From Dysgonomonas sp. BGC7 (GTDB lineage: Bacteria; Bacteroidota; Bacteroidia; Bacteroidales; Dysgonomonadaceae), in assembly GCF_001261735.1 (NCBI RefSeq), contig NZ_CVRP01000008.1:94424-158423 (forward strand): a stretch of DNA of 64,000 nt, in the 5' to 3' direction. Position numbers and translations under genes: made by a program. Under the pieces are notes generated by a model. The model was not told the DNA's origin, ran no database searches, and was given only the letters and a program-made list of their open reading frames with translations. Positions 22,063 to 31,699 of this stretch are shown here, piece after piece (the stretch's first letter is position 1; every line of letters begins with the position of its first letter).

Positions 22063-24924
22063 TTATTTATTTTGGTTACTCTTTTCCAGTTTCAATATTT
22101 CTGATCCGGCCAACAGAAAAGCTCCTACACCATACACATCTGTTGTATTTTCGTCAGCAGGTCTTGGTTCATGCCCAACGGGTTGTATATAACCCATTTT
22201 ACCATCCTCGTGTACATAGTTACAGAGCGTAGCCCATGCTCTTAACATCGGATCCATGTATTTTTTACTATCTAACAGACCATTTCTGATACCCCATGCC
22301 ATGCCATAACAGAAGAATGCCGAAGCACTATTCTCAGGTAGAGGATAAGAATCGCTGTCGAGTAGACTGGCATGCCATGAGCCTCGTTCATCCTGTGTTT
22401 TCAGAACTCCTTCAGCCAAGTCTTTGAACAGATTGATATAGTATTGTCTGTTATGATAGTCTTTTGGCAGATTATCTAAGATTAAAGGAATGCCGGCCAG
22501 TACCCATCCGTTGCCCCGTGCCCAGAATTGCTTTTCTCCGTTAGGCTCACGCAAGTTGATCTTGGAACAATCTCTGAAATATAATTTTGCACCTTTGTCG
22601 TATAGAGAATCTGTACATTCTTTAAATTCTTTGTCCATGAATTCTGCATATTTTTTATTACCAGTCATGGTATATAATTCTGCATACACCGGAGGAGCCA
22701 TGAATAAGGCATCGCACCAGGACCAGCGTTCGTCACGTCCTTTTGGATGTGTTTTCAAAAGAGGTGCTGACGAAGGGTTTTTGACTACATAGTCAAGCCG
22801 TTCTATAGTGTGAGTTATAAAATCTTTATCACCATACCTTTTATACAGGTCGAGATACATTTGCGATACACAAATATCGTCGGCATGATATGGTCTGTAA
22901 TATACATTGTAGCCATGACGTTCGCCTTGTGCTTTCAGGAAGTCGAAATACGTTTCGTTATTAGTTTCTTTAGCCCATTCGGATAGGCCTTTATACCATG
23001 CTCCGTTTGTCCAGTCTAGGGCATGGTGTTTTACTGAAATCTGATTCTTAATTTGCCAACCGGCTACACGATCACATATTTCCATTGTTTTCTCTATAGT
23101 TTGAGGAAACAGGCGTACTGTAAGAGTTTTAGTTTCTTTAGGTGCAATTTTTGTTTTATATCCGATAATACTTACTCCCGGGTTGGGCGCATCAAAATCG
23201 TTGGTCGGGGTTGCCGGTGTCACGAATGGTTCGGATTCTGCCGGAATAGATAAAAATACCGATTTACCGTCCTGTATCAGAAAGAATCCACCACCAGTAG
23301 GTACTACTTTTGCTTTGGTGAGCATACGCCAAGTTAGGTTGGCAGGTTCGGCATTAGTTCTCACCAAGTCTTTTATCTCTATATATTCCTCGTTTACTAT
23401 TGCTATGTTGCGTGAAGCGTAAGCTAATTGCCCATCGTATAGGGGGGAGAGATCGAGGGCTGTTTCTTTTAGTTTAGGGGTGTTTTTGTACGATTTTATT
23501 TCGGCTCGTCCGTTTACATCAAACAGCTTATCATTTATAGAGAATACATTATGAGCAAAGTTATTGTATCTGAATATAGTCCAGCATTGGCTGTTTTGAG
23601 TTTTGTCCCATAGAGAAATCCCATGTTTTTCGAGTGAGGCATAATCTTGTGGCCCTAAATCAATAGCCCAGCGTACGCCTAAAACCTCTATGACGAATGA
23701 GCCTTGGTCTAAGTGATTGTGTGTGTTGTCGGAGGGTAGTCCTCCTTTTATACCTACATAGATAGCATTTTTCGCCCCCCATTTGGTACGCATCAATGAT
23801 ACAGGTGTTTCATTTTTGGCAACAAAGGTCAAAGGTAATCTGTCTGTGTTGGTTTCGCTCAGTTTGAAATTATGGCCGAATATAAAAATAGAAGGTAGCA
23901 TACGGCTATATTGCTCGTAATTGTATTTCTTTAGATTGAGCAGATAGTTCACTTCGTAGTTTATAAGAGCAGGGTCGTTCATTTTTTTTGCGAACCAAAA
24001 CATAGATGTATTGAGGCGGATGCCCGAGTCTGAATCTCCAAAATTGAAAGGTTGAAGAGTTGGACTAATCATGTGCATAATGTAATATGCACTTTTTGTA
24101 AAACCCGGAATATCGGACAAACCGAAGTCCGTTCCATATATCTGTTCTAATAAAGCTAGTAGCATTACGTTATAGGTTGTTCCATAGTGCCAGTATCCAT
24201 AACCTTCAGGATAGGCGCCATCTGGTCCATAACGCTTCATTGGTTGTCGGATGCTCTTGACAGAACGTTCTATGAGCTCTTTTGCCAGTCTTGGCTGATC
24301 TTCCATTATAGCCACAGCACCGTATGCCATAGCTGTATTACATACCTGATTCCAGTTATTATCACGTTCTAAAAATGTGTTATATTTGCTGTCCAGCGAA
24401 GGGTTCAATCCTTTTTCTAATATAGCGTCTTTTATCAGTTTTTGGGATTCTTTGTCTAATGTATTATATAACCAGTCGTAGCCAATAGAGACGGCCATAG
24501 TCATTTCTGCTACATCGAGAAAATGGCTTGGATTCCAGTCTTGATATTGGCAAACAGCTAATAGCTCCGCTTTTGCACGTTCTGCATACTTGTTATTTTC
24601 TGTTGTACGAAAGGCATATGAAAGCATGAAAATACGGTATAAGGCCTCTCTCGATGTACTGAGCATACGTATTCCTTCTATTTTGCGTTCAAGAGGTGCT
24701 GTTGTCAAAAGCTGATCGCATGCCTTTAATGTATTTTGTTGCATAACACTCCAAACCGAATCGTTTGAAATGTTTTGCACCAACTGATATTTCCCTTTTT
24801 CGGGTAATAAAATACGAGGATGCGGTAAGTTTTTTATATCAGGTATCGTTGTTTTTCCACATACCGATTGAGCAAAGAAAATAAGATTAAAGATAAGGAG
24901 TAATATTACTGTATTTACTTTCAT
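22063..24924 (-). CDS. Heparinase II/III-like lyase fused to GH105
   Basis: This is a 953-residue two-enzyme fusion with a signal peptide (about 1-23). Residues about 40-370 are a lyase-type alpha toroid ('HPRILLPEKGKYQL', 'RDNNWNQVCNTAMAYGA'); about 385-610 are the heparinase II/III-like beta domain with 'HNHLDQGSFVIEVLG'. About 625-953 is GH105: 'RWSWCDALFMAPPVYAEL' (catalytic Asp738), 'FWARGNGWVLAGI', 'ENSASAFFCYGMAWGIR' and 'TDVYGVGAFLLAGSEI'. The lyase half would cut a uronate-containing polymer by beta-elimination and the GH105 half remove the unsaturated uronic acid formed, so product of one is substrate of the other. The exact PL family is not clear. It follows the TonB receptor across a 78-base gap holding a strong hairpin. 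Confidence 0.85.
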   Translation of the reverse strand: MKVNTVILLLIFNLIFFAQSVCGKTTIPDIKNLPHPRILLPEKGKYQLVQNISNDSVWSVMQQNTLKACDQLLTTAPLERKIEGIRMLSTSREALYRIFMLSYAFRTTENNKYAERAKAELLAVCQYQDWNPSHFLDVAEMTMAVSIGYDWLYNTLDKESQKLIKDAILEKGLNPSLDSKYNTFLERDNNWNQVCNTAMAYGAVAIMEDQPRLAKELIERSVKSIRQPMKRYGPDGAYPEGYGYWHYGTTYNVMLLALLEQIYGTDFGLSDIPGFTKSAYYIMHMISPTLQPFNFGDSDSGIRLNTSMFWFAKKMNDPALINYEVNYLLNLKKYNYEQYSRMLPSIFIFGHNFKLSETNTDRLPLTFVAKNETPVSLMRTKWGAKNAIYVGIKGGLPSDNTHNHLDQGSFVIEVLGVRWAIDLGPQDYASLEKHGISLWDKTQNSQCWTIFRYNNFAHNVFSINDKLFDVNGRAEIKSYKNTPKLKETALDLSPLYDGQLAYASRNIAIVNEEYIEIKDLVRTNAEPANLTWRMLTKAKVVPTGGGFFLIQDGKSVFLSIPAESEPFVTPATPTNDFDAPNPGVSIIGYKTKIAPKETKTLTVRLFPQTIEKTMEICDRVAGWQIKNQISVKHHALDWTNGAWYKGLSEWAKETNNETYFDFLKAQGERHGYNVYYRPYHADDICVSQMYLDLYKRYGDKDFITHTIERLDYVVKNPSSAPLLKTHPKGRDERWSWCDALFMAPPVYAELYTMTGNKKYAEFMDKEFKECTDSLYDKGAKLYFRDCSKINLREPNGEKQFWARGNGWVLAGIPLILDNLPKDYHNRQYYINLFKDLAEGVLKTQDERGSWHASLLDSDSYPLPENSASAFFCYGMAWGIRNGLLDSKKYMDPMLRAWATLCNYVHEDGKMGYIQPVGHEPRPADENTTDVYGVGAFLLAGSEILKLEKSNQNK

Positions 24925-24952
24925 TGACTAATATTTATTAATAAAATCATAT

Positions 24953-24990
24953 AAACTACAGAGAAGCAAATTAAGGCTTCTCTGTAGTTT
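24953..24990 (-). terminator. 15-bp hairpin inside the operon, after the TonB receptor gene
   Basis: A perfect 15-bp stem (24953-24967 with 24976-24990) with an 8-base loop lies in the 78-base gap between the receptor and the lyase/GH105 gene. On the minus strand it is followed by TTTATATGATTTTATT, a weak T-rich tail. It probably acts as a partial terminator or an mRNA 3'-end stabiliser, giving more receptor than enzyme transcript. Confidence 0.7.
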
Positions 24991-25002
24991 ACAGCTATTT
25001 TC

Positions 25003-27930
25003 TTAGAACTTGAAGCTAAATCCTCCACGGGCAGTTATGCCATTGTATTGAAGATTGTATATACGGCTTTTATTGCCAAAATAAGAGTAACTTTCACTAT
25101 TGAGAACATTTACTACTTCGGCCCAAAGAGTCAAACCTTTATAAATATTCACCGAGCCATTAAGGTCTAGCTGCCAACGATCATTTTGCCAAATATCACG
25201 TTCCGAGTTAGAACCGAGAGCATTGATAAAAGAACCCATATAGTTCATCGAGGCTTGTAATGTAAAGAGCTTGGTAGAATAGGCTAGAGCAAAGTTAGCT
25301 GTATTTTCTGCCTGACCGGGTAAACGGGTAACCCCTCGGTTTTCGTCAGCTGTAGCCTGAGAAAACACATAAGTATAGTTACTTGTAAATACCAAATTTT
25401 TCAGGAATGAAGGTAGGAATGTAAGACTAGAGTTTAATGTTACTTCAGCACCGAATACTTTTGCTGATTCTCCATTCTTGGTCTGTATTACCTGCCATCC
25501 ATTGTAACCACTGGTAGGGTCATCTAAGATGCCTTCGTTTACATACTGAAACTTAGCAATATTCTTGTGAAATGCACCAAAAGAAAGAATTCCTACATTT
25601 GATAAATAACGCTCGATAAGAATGTCATAATTGTTAGAATAAGCAGGTTTCAGTTCGGGGTTCCCTAGTGTTACTCTCTGTAAGTCCTGAGCCACGCCTT
25701 GCCTTGGTACAAGATCGAGAATATTGGGGCGTGAGTATCCTGTTGTCCAAGATAAACGAAGAACAGTGTTGTCTGACATATCTGCTTTCATCTGAAGATT
25801 AGGCAAGAATTTTGTATAGTTTAAGGCCTCATCAACAGGTGTACTTTTGTAAGCATTGAATAAAGTAGCATCATCACCTTGTATAGGAGCGCTTGGATCT
25901 ACATAAGGTTCTATCTTATTCGCTTTGTAATTTACACGAGTGTGTTCAACACGAAGACCTGCTAATAACATTACATTGTTGATCTGGGTTTTATTCATTA
26001 AATATCCGGCATAAACATTTTCTTGCGTTTCGTAATATGAACCGTCAATTTTCATGTTTGTAAAATATTCGTTTATTTTAACATCGTCGGGATTATTTTT
26101 TACATAGTCTTTAACCTTATCGTAGCTAGGAGCTGCACCAAAACTAAGATTGTTGTTCATAAACTTAGTATCCAGTTGCTCTTTGTATAGTAAAGATGAC
26201 AAACTGTTTGCAGTGCTTTCGCTACCTAAGAAATCATAAGTGTACGTTCCTTGAGGTACCTCTCCTCTGTTGTTCATAAACTTACCTTTGGCTCCAAAAG
26301 AAAAAGTAGAGGCGTAATCATTTATAAAATAATTTTTGGAAACGTTAGCCCTTGCTGTAAAGTTGTCACCTTCTGTAATATTATGTTCATTTTCTATTAT
26401 ATAAAGATTGTATCTGGAAATGTCATTAGGTAATTCTGTTCCCATATTGCCGGTTGGCTCGAATATATATGATGAGCTAAGGTATTTAGAACTAATAGAT
26501 GGCATCACTCCAACTACAGTTCCTTTTGGAATGGTAACTCCATTTACTTTTTTCCCAGCTCTCCATTCTGGAGTTTGGAATCCCATCATCTCATTCTGAT
26601 AATCTCGTTTAGATTTTGTATAAAATAATCCTCCGTCAATTTTCCAACTACCTATAGTAGATTCTCCATCCAGACCAATATTAATATTGTTTATTTTTTC
26701 GTTGTGAGCCGAAACCTGAGTTATATTGCGCATTCGTTCCGAGCCGTAAGATCCGTCTTCCATTAGGTAATAACCACTTCCGTTATCCCTGAAACGTGTT
26801 CTGTTTCTATATCTTTCTCCGGTATCTTTCCTGTTGTTGTAGATAAAGCTAAAGGTAAATTTCGTATTCACTGTTGGTGCTACATCGGCCACAAAAGTTA
26901 AACCATTACGAACCGTTTTGCTTGTTTGATGACGATAGCGGAAGTCGGTAGGGATATATTCAGACTCAGATATTACTTCGCCTGTCGCTTTATCCGTTAC
27001 TTTGTAATTTTCCCAAGCTTCAGCTTCGATACGGTCATATCCATAATTGTTTATTAATGAACTGTAATTTGCTGTGATGCCTAATACCCCATTTGGGTTT
27101 CGATCTGAAGGAAAGAAACGTTGTGCATAACCTGCCTTAGCACTATTGTTTATTTTTCCACGTATATCAGTATATCCGCTACCTAAGTCGAATGAAAATT
27201 TAGGTGAAAGCGAGCGTGCTGTACCTGTACGCATATTAATGACTCCGGCAATAGCATCTCCATCGTTAGAAGGGAGTAATGTCTTTTGAACCTCCATAGA
27301 GGCTAACAGATCGGATGGGATAACATCAAGAGATTCGTTTCTTTTTCCGCCTTCCTGACTACTCATTATTTGCTCTCCATTTATATTAATGTTGGTAAAA
27401 CTAGCCGGGGTTCCACGTAGCTGAACTTCTTTACCGTCGGTGGTAACACCGCTTAGTCGCTTTAGGGCATCAGAGACATTCGGATCGGGGAATTTACCCA
27501 TCTGGTCGGCTGATATGACTTGCATCATATTATCAGATACTTTTTGCTGATTCAGTGCCCGTTGTTGTCCTCCTACTACAGCCGATACAACGACGCTACC
27601 CAACTCCACTGAGTTATCATCCATAACGAAGTCTTTAATGACAGTCTTTCCTGCTTCAATTTTTATAACCTGAGAAATAGTTTTGTATCCTAAATAGTTT
27701 ACTTCTATATTTATTTCTCCGGAAGGAACACCCTGCAATACATATTCACCATCCATATTAGATGCTGCTCCTAGCGTACTACCTTTCATAGAAACCGAAG
27801 CACCCGGAAGCGTACTTCCGGTATTATCTCTTATTGTTCCTCGAAGGTTCCCTTTGTCCTGTGCCAATATTGATCCGGAAATCAACATTGTGATAAAAAA
27901 AACTGCTGCTAATTTACATGTTTTTCCCAT
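25003..27930 (-). CDS. TonB-dependent receptor of the TonB-Xanth-Caul type, no SusD partner
   Basis: This is a 975-residue outer-membrane receptor with a signal peptide ending at 'SILAQ', an N-terminal carboxypeptidase-regulatory-like domain ('NLRGTIRDNTGSTLPGASV'), a plug and a barrel ending 'GGFSFKF'. The plug segment 'VISADQMGKFPDPNVSDALK' is the signature of TIGR01782 receptors, described mainly from Xanthomonas and Caulobacter glycan loci. They work without a SusD lipoprotein, and none is found here. It should import an oligosaccharide for the locus. It follows the NagB-like gene by 14 bases. Confidence 0.88.
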   Translation of the reverse strand: MGKTCKLAAVFFITMLISGSILAQDKGNLRGTIRDNTGSTLPGASVSMKGSTLGAASNMDGEYVLQGVPSGEINIEVNYLGYKTISQVIKIEAGKTVIKDFVMDDNSVELGSVVVSAVVGGQQRALNQQKVSDNMMQVISADQMGKFPDPNVSDALKRLSGVTTDGKEVQLRGTPASFTNININGEQIMSSQEGGKRNESLDVIPSDLLASMEVQKTLLPSNDGDAIAGVINMRTGTARSLSPKFSFDLGSGYTDIRGKINNSAKAGYAQRFFPSDRNPNGVLGITANYSSLINNYGYDRIEAEAWENYKVTDKATGEVISESEYIPTDFRYRHQTSKTVRNGLTFVADVAPTVNTKFTFSFIYNNRKDTGERYRNRTRFRDNGSGYYLMEDGSYGSERMRNITQVSAHNEKINNINIGLDGESTIGSWKIDGGLFYTKSKRDYQNEMMGFQTPEWRAGKKVNGVTIPKGTVVGVMPSISSKYLSSSYIFEPTGNMGTELPNDISRYNLYIIENEHNITEGDNFTARANVSKNYFINDYASTFSFGAKGKFMNNRGEVPQGTYTYDFLGSESTANSLSSLLYKEQLDTKFMNNNLSFGAAPSYDKVKDYVKNNPDDVKINEYFTNMKIDGSYYETQENVYAGYLMNKTQINNVMLLAGLRVEHTRVNYKANKIEPYVDPSAPIQGDDATLFNAYKSTPVDEALNYTKFLPNLQMKADMSDNTVLRLSWTTGYSRPNILDLVPRQGVAQDLQRVTLGNPELKPAYSNNYDILIERYLSNVGILSFGAFHKNIAKFQYVNEGILDDPTSGYNGWQVIQTKNGESAKVFGAEVTLNSSLTFLPSFLKNLVFTSNYTYVFSQATADENRGVTRLPGQAENTANFALAYSTKLFTLQASMNYMGSFINALGSNSERDIWQNDRWQLDLNGSVNIYKGLTLWAEVVNVLNSESYSYFGNKSRIYNLQYNGITARGGFSFKF

Positions 27931-27944
27931 GAGATTTTAAGATA

Positions 27945-28724
27945 TTAAATTTGCAATAAACTTGCTGCATCCTTGTCTATAAACAAGGTGGCATCACTAT
28001 GTGTTCGAAGTACCGATGCCGGACATGCTTCCGACACAAGTCCATTGAGACTCTCATATACAGCTTTGGCTTTGCGTGCATCAGGAACAATTCCTATTAC
28101 TGTTTTACACGACATCAAAGCCGGAATGGTTAACGTCAGGGCTGTTTGAGGAACTTCGTCTATGTGTGAGAACTCATGGTCATTTACTTGTTGTTGACGA
28201 CAGATGAGATCTAAGGAAGTTTCTCTTACCCAACGAGGATCATCGAAGCGAGCTTCGTGTGGGTCATTAAATGCTATATGTCCGTTTTCTCCAATTCCAA
28301 GGCTGACGATATCTAGAGGAGCTTCTTTTAAAAGTTTTTCATAACGCTCGCTTTCTGCATCAATATTTTTAGCACTCGGATTGACATAATTTACTATACC
28401 GAAATTTTGTTTCGAAAAAATGATGTTTTTCAAGAAATTGCCAAAGTTCTGAGGAGCATCATCGCCTAAACCCATATACTCGTCCATATGGAAAGCGTCG
28501 ATGCGACTAAAGTCGATATCTTTATCATTGGCTAAAGCCTGAAAGAAATCGCTTTGAGAGTGAGCTGCAGCATATATTGCTCTAATATTTTCTTTTCTAT
28601 CCAACATCATGTGTTGTACTTTTTGCTTATAAAACTCATAAGCGGCTGCGCCCATTGCCAATCGGCTCTTGTAAACAAAAACCTGCAAGGTATCTACTTT
28701 AAATTCTTTAATTAAGTCAGTCAT
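27945..28724 (-). CDS. nagB: Glucosamine-6-phosphate deaminase-like protein
   Basis: This is a 259-residue cytoplasmic enzyme of the NagB/SOL fold, which turns glucosamine 6-phosphate into fructose 6-phosphate and ammonia. Signatures are 'DAFHMDEYMGL' (residues 76-86; Asp81 matches E. coli Asp72) and 'GIGENGHIAFNDP' (143-155). The acidic residue Asp141 of E. coli NagB is Asn147 here, a change seen in one common branch of the family, so an isomerase or GalN-6-P-type substrate is possible. Its presence inside the locus, 3 bases after the six-hairpin gene, shows that the polymer carries an amino sugar. No kinase or deacetylase is nearby. Confidence 0.82.
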   Translation of the reverse strand: MTDLIKEFKVDTLQVFVYKSRLAMGAAAYEFYKQKVQHMMLDRKENIRAIYAAAHSQSDFFQALANDKDIDFSRIDAFHMDEYMGLGDDAPQNFGNFLKNIIFSKQNFGIVNYVNPSAKNIDAESERYEKLLKEAPLDIVSLGIGENGHIAFNDPHEARFDDPRWVRETSLDLICRQQQVNDHEFSHIDEVPQTALTLTIPALMSCKTVIGIVPDARKAKAVYESLNGLVSEACPASVLRTHSDATLFIDKDAASLLQI

Positions 28725-28727
28725 TTC

Positions 28728-29972
28728 TTATTTTTTGTATTTTAATTGATAGTATGCAGCAATAAAGCGGAGTCCGAAAGATGTTCCTACATCACGGTGA
28801 GTAAGCCATACTTGCCCTTTTTTTGTGCGATATCGGGTGTTTACTACTGCTCCCCTGACATTCGGATCGGGATGATCTATTGCGTAGCGGTTTTTAAGAA
28901 CCCAATTAATGCTTTTTTCGTAGGATGGAATAAATTCATCATAACCATATTGGGCAAGACGTATCCAAAGTATGCCTGCAAAAGCAACAGCTGAGCCGCA
29001 TATCGAGCCTTTGTCGGAGGGCTTTCCATCCGTGTAGTTTACATAATAGATAGTTCCATCGGCTTTTTGTGCTTTGGCATAAGTCCGTGCGGTTTTGGCA
29101 GCTGCTTCAAGGTATTTCCTATCTTTAGTCAGCTCATAAGCCTCCAGTAAGGATTCTGCATACCAAAGATTGAAACGGGGGTGGAAAGAAGACTCTTCTA
29201 TATGATTTGGCATGTAGCGCATCCATATTCCATCTTTGTCTTGTTTTTCTATCAGCGAATTGGATAATAAGATATGCGCATCACGAAACCTTTGGTCTTT
29301 TGAAAACTCGTAAGCATCTTTGAACGGAGAGCCTTCGGTGTTAGGACGAGAAACGTCTTCTAGCTTCTGATCCTTTTTGTTTTTGTAGAATGGACTGTTT
29401 TGAGTTAGAACTTCTCCTGTTTTGAGGTCGGCAAGATCATAGCATACGCCTTCTTCAGGATAGTACATGTTTTCTAATAACCACTTTGATGCCGATGTGG
29501 CTACTTTTGCATAGCGCGCATCACCTGTAACCCGTGTTAGTTCGAATATGCCCGGTGTACCATCGCTTGTTGTCGCAAATACTATCTGATCATTTCCTAT
29601 ATCATCTCCGTGAGTTGCCGCAACCATACCTGCAAAGCGGGGATTGTCCTTTATCTCCAAATTTATCCACCAGTCTCCGGCTTTGCGGGCTGCGGCAAGA
29701 GCTTCCTTATTTCCCGTAACTTTGTATGCTTCCAGTAGGCCTAATATGATTTGCCCTGTATGCCAAGGTTCTTCGTATGGATACCATTTTCCTTCTATTG
29801 TATTATAGTCGCAGCGAGATTTTCCTTCCTCGTCTAACAGTACAGTAGAAGCGTAAGTAGTGCATTCATTGAGGGCTTTTATTAATTCTGCTTCCGATAC
29901 CTTTTTTGAGGTTTGTGCATTCAATATGCAGCAAACGCAAAGTAGTAGTGAAGAAAATAGCTTTGTTTTCAT
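28728..29972 (-). CDS. Exported six-hairpin (alpha/alpha)6 glycosidase-like protein
   Basis: This is 414 residues with a signal peptide ending at 'LNAQ'. It is nearly all helical hairpins with glycosidase-like aromatic loops: 'WYPYEEPWHTGQIILGLLEA', 'DNPRFAGMVAATHGDDIGND' and 'HPRFNLWYAESLLEAYEL'. The fold is that of (alpha/alpha)6 barrels (GH88, GH105, GH127, GH154 and epimerase C-terminal domains). I do not find the GH105 Asp motif and cannot assign a family; a glucuronidase-like role fits the context but is a guess. It lies in the operon between GH28 and NagB. Confidence 0.7.
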   Translation of the reverse strand: MKTKLFSSLLLCVCCILNAQTSKKVSEAELIKALNECTTYASTVLLDEEGKSRCDYNTIEGKWYPYEEPWHTGQIILGLLEAYKVTGNKEALAAARKAGDWWINLEIKDNPRFAGMVAATHGDDIGNDQIVFATTSDGTPGIFELTRVTGDARYAKVATSASKWLLENMYYPEEGVCYDLADLKTGEVLTQNSPFYKNKKDQKLEDVSRPNTEGSPFKDAYEFSKDQRFRDAHILLSNSLIEKQDKDGIWMRYMPNHIEESSFHPRFNLWYAESLLEAYELTKDRKYLEAAAKTARTYAKAQKADGTIYYVNYTDGKPSDKGSICGSAVAFAGILWIRLAQYGYDEFIPSYEKSINWVLKNRYAIDHPDPNVRGAVVNTRYRTKKGQVWLTHRDVGTSFGLRFIAAYYQLKYKK

Positions 29973-30023
29973 TTCGGTTGTTTATTTAGATTTAATATGT
30001 TTAAACAATTATTTATTGGTATG

Positions 30024-31451
30024 CTATTGTATTTGAATTTTCGAATTGTCGAGAATTTTTATTTCCGAATTATTCTTAGCTCCGATTGTACTTATATTGC
30101 GAATACTTCCTCCATTGACATCGTCACAGATAATTGCTGGACGTGTGTCGCTTTCTTTCAGATCGAATACTATGTTATCTAGATTAATGTTGTTTACGTG
30201 ACGGATATATAAACCATATGATGGTAATGTTCCGAACATTGTGGACTCCGGATAAAGTTTTTCAAGTTCTTTTACAATAGTGTTACTCATGTCTTGGGAG
30301 ATTCCTTGTGAACACACAAAGCGGCTGTTAGACAGAGTAATGCCTTCTATTTTGCCTTTCGGTATGCCAGTAATTGAACATCCTATAGGTGATGATGCGT
30401 AAGCGGTTATATTACTGATGTTTATATTTGACATTGACCCTATTGGAGGGGTAGGGGCTTCGTCGTAGTGTTTGCGAGCTCTATTCCCTAATCGGACAAA
30501 TAATGGAACACGAGGTCCATCCACAACTATATTTGATATGTTGATGTTTTCCATAATGCCACCATCTACAACTTCGAATGCTATTCCACAAATACCTTCA
30601 GGAACACCAGTTTTTGCATCGGAGGCTGCCGATCTACGAATTACACAATTACTGATGGTCACATTCCGAAACCCGGCTGTACTTTCGGTTCCAAATTTTA
30701 TGGCATTGCAGTGACTGCTAATGATGCAATTGGATACGACAATGTTTTCACTAATACGGTCTGTGGTGCTTTTTAATGTAATACCATCATCGTCCGCATC
30801 TCCAATGACGTTGGTTATAACAACATCTTTACATCCGTCAATGTCCATCAGGTCATTGTTCTTATTGGCGTGGTTGAAAACCTTGATCCCATCTATTCTT
30901 AAGTTCTCGCATCTTATGTACGACTGCATCCACATAGCGGAGCTTCTTAGTTCTACATCCCGAACCAGTACATTTTTGCATTCAGCTATCCATAATAAGT
31001 AAGGACGATCGCGATAACGATCGGGCTTTACTTTTGTTGTTACAGGGAAAGAACCTCCTTGTCCATCAATAGTTCCTCGTCCTTCTATTGTTATATTATT
31101 CACATTATGGGCGATTATAAGCGATTGGTATACCCAGGTGTCTCCAAAAAATCTAAAATTGACTGTTGTTTTCGGATAGTCGTTCAGCTGAGTTGATCCT
31201 AATAAACGGGCATTTTTTTCTATAACTAATGTAGTGTTGTCTCTAAGGAATAGTGTTCCTGTAATAAAGTCTCCGGTTGGAATAATAACCTTACCTCCTT
31301 TTTGAGAACTTTCGTTTATTGCAGTCTGTATGGCTTTGGTGCATACCGTTTTTCCATCAGCTTTTGCGCCAAAAGACTCGATGTTGTAATCTGCTGCATG
31401 TACAGATGTGAAAGCGATTAAAGCTAATAGAATAGTTGTAATAGATTTCAT
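30024..31451 (-). CDS. GH28 polygalacturonase-like protein
   Basis: This is a 475-residue right-handed beta-helix enzyme of GH28. I start it at the ATG at 31451 (MKSITTILLALIAF, signal peptide), not at the upstream in-frame start. The opening 'NIESFGAKADGKTVCTKAIQ' is the family's N-terminal repeat. The usual catalytic NTD and DD motifs appear as 'NNDLMDIDGCKDV' and 'GDADDDGITLKS'; the GHG motif is replaced by a less regular 'SHCNAIKFGTEST' segment, so the substrate is likely not plain polygalacturonate. It is the first gene of the polysaccharide operon, 51 bases ahead of the six-hairpin gene. Confidence 0.85.
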   Translation of the reverse strand: MKSITTILLALIAFTSVHAADYNIESFGAKADGKTVCTKAIQTAINESSQKGGKVIIPTGDFITGTLFLRDNTTLVIEKNARLLGSTQLNDYPKTTVNFRFFGDTWVYQSLIIAHNVNNITIEGRGTIDGQGGSFPVTTKVKPDRYRDRPYLLWIAECKNVLVRDVELRSSAMWMQSYIRCENLRIDGIKVFNHANKNNDLMDIDGCKDVVITNVIGDADDDGITLKSTTDRISENIVVSNCIISSHCNAIKFGTESTAGFRNVTISNCVIRRSAASDAKTGVPEGICGIAFEVVDGGIMENINISNIVVDGPRVPLFVRLGNRARKHYDEAPTPPIGSMSNINISNITAYASSPIGCSITGIPKGKIEGITLSNSRFVCSQGISQDMSNTIVKELEKLYPESTMFGTLPSYGLYIRHVNNINLDNIVFDLKESDTRPAIICDDVNGGSIRNISTIGAKNNSEIKILDNSKIQIQ

Positions 31452-31517
31452 ATGATAGATGTTTTTAGCCATTGGCTACTTTAGTAAGCTTATTTACGTG
31501 CGAATTTAACTAAAAAG

Positions 31518-31525
31518 ACACGGAT
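31518..31525 (-). promoter_or_regulatory. Candidate LacI operator, copy 1 (ATCCGTGT)
   Basis: ATCCGTGT is read on the minus strand. It lies in the 5' leader of the GH28 operon, about 68 bases downstream of the predicted start of transcription, and in the opposite orientation to the other two copies. Confidence 0.5.
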
Positions 31526-31579
31526 TTTTATATTTTAATAGAAATGTATGATATTGAATAGATTAATTAATCGTGCTTT

Positions 31580-31587
31580 ATCCGTGT
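31580..31587 (+). promoter_or_regulatory. Candidate LacI operator, copy 2 (ATCCGTGT)
   Basis: This is the same octamer on the plus strand, at the expected start of transcription of the GH28 operon, next to its TAnnTTTG element. Confidence 0.55.
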
Positions 31588-31592
31588 GATTA

Positions 31593-31625
31593 CAAAAATA
31601 TATATTTGAAAGCTAATGTTACAAA
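31593..31625 (-). promoter_or_regulatory. Bacteroides-type promoter of the polysaccharide operon
   Basis: On the minus strand TTTG (31625-31622) is followed 21 bases later by TATTTTTG (31600-31593), matching TTTG-N19-21-TAnnTTTG. Transcription would start near 31586 and give a leader of about 135 bases before the GH28 start. Confidence 0.65.
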
Positions 31626-31699
31626 TTTAATAATATGTTTTGTAACATATATAATTATCTATTAATGGCTAATAATCTTGTTTTTTATATTAAAAGATT

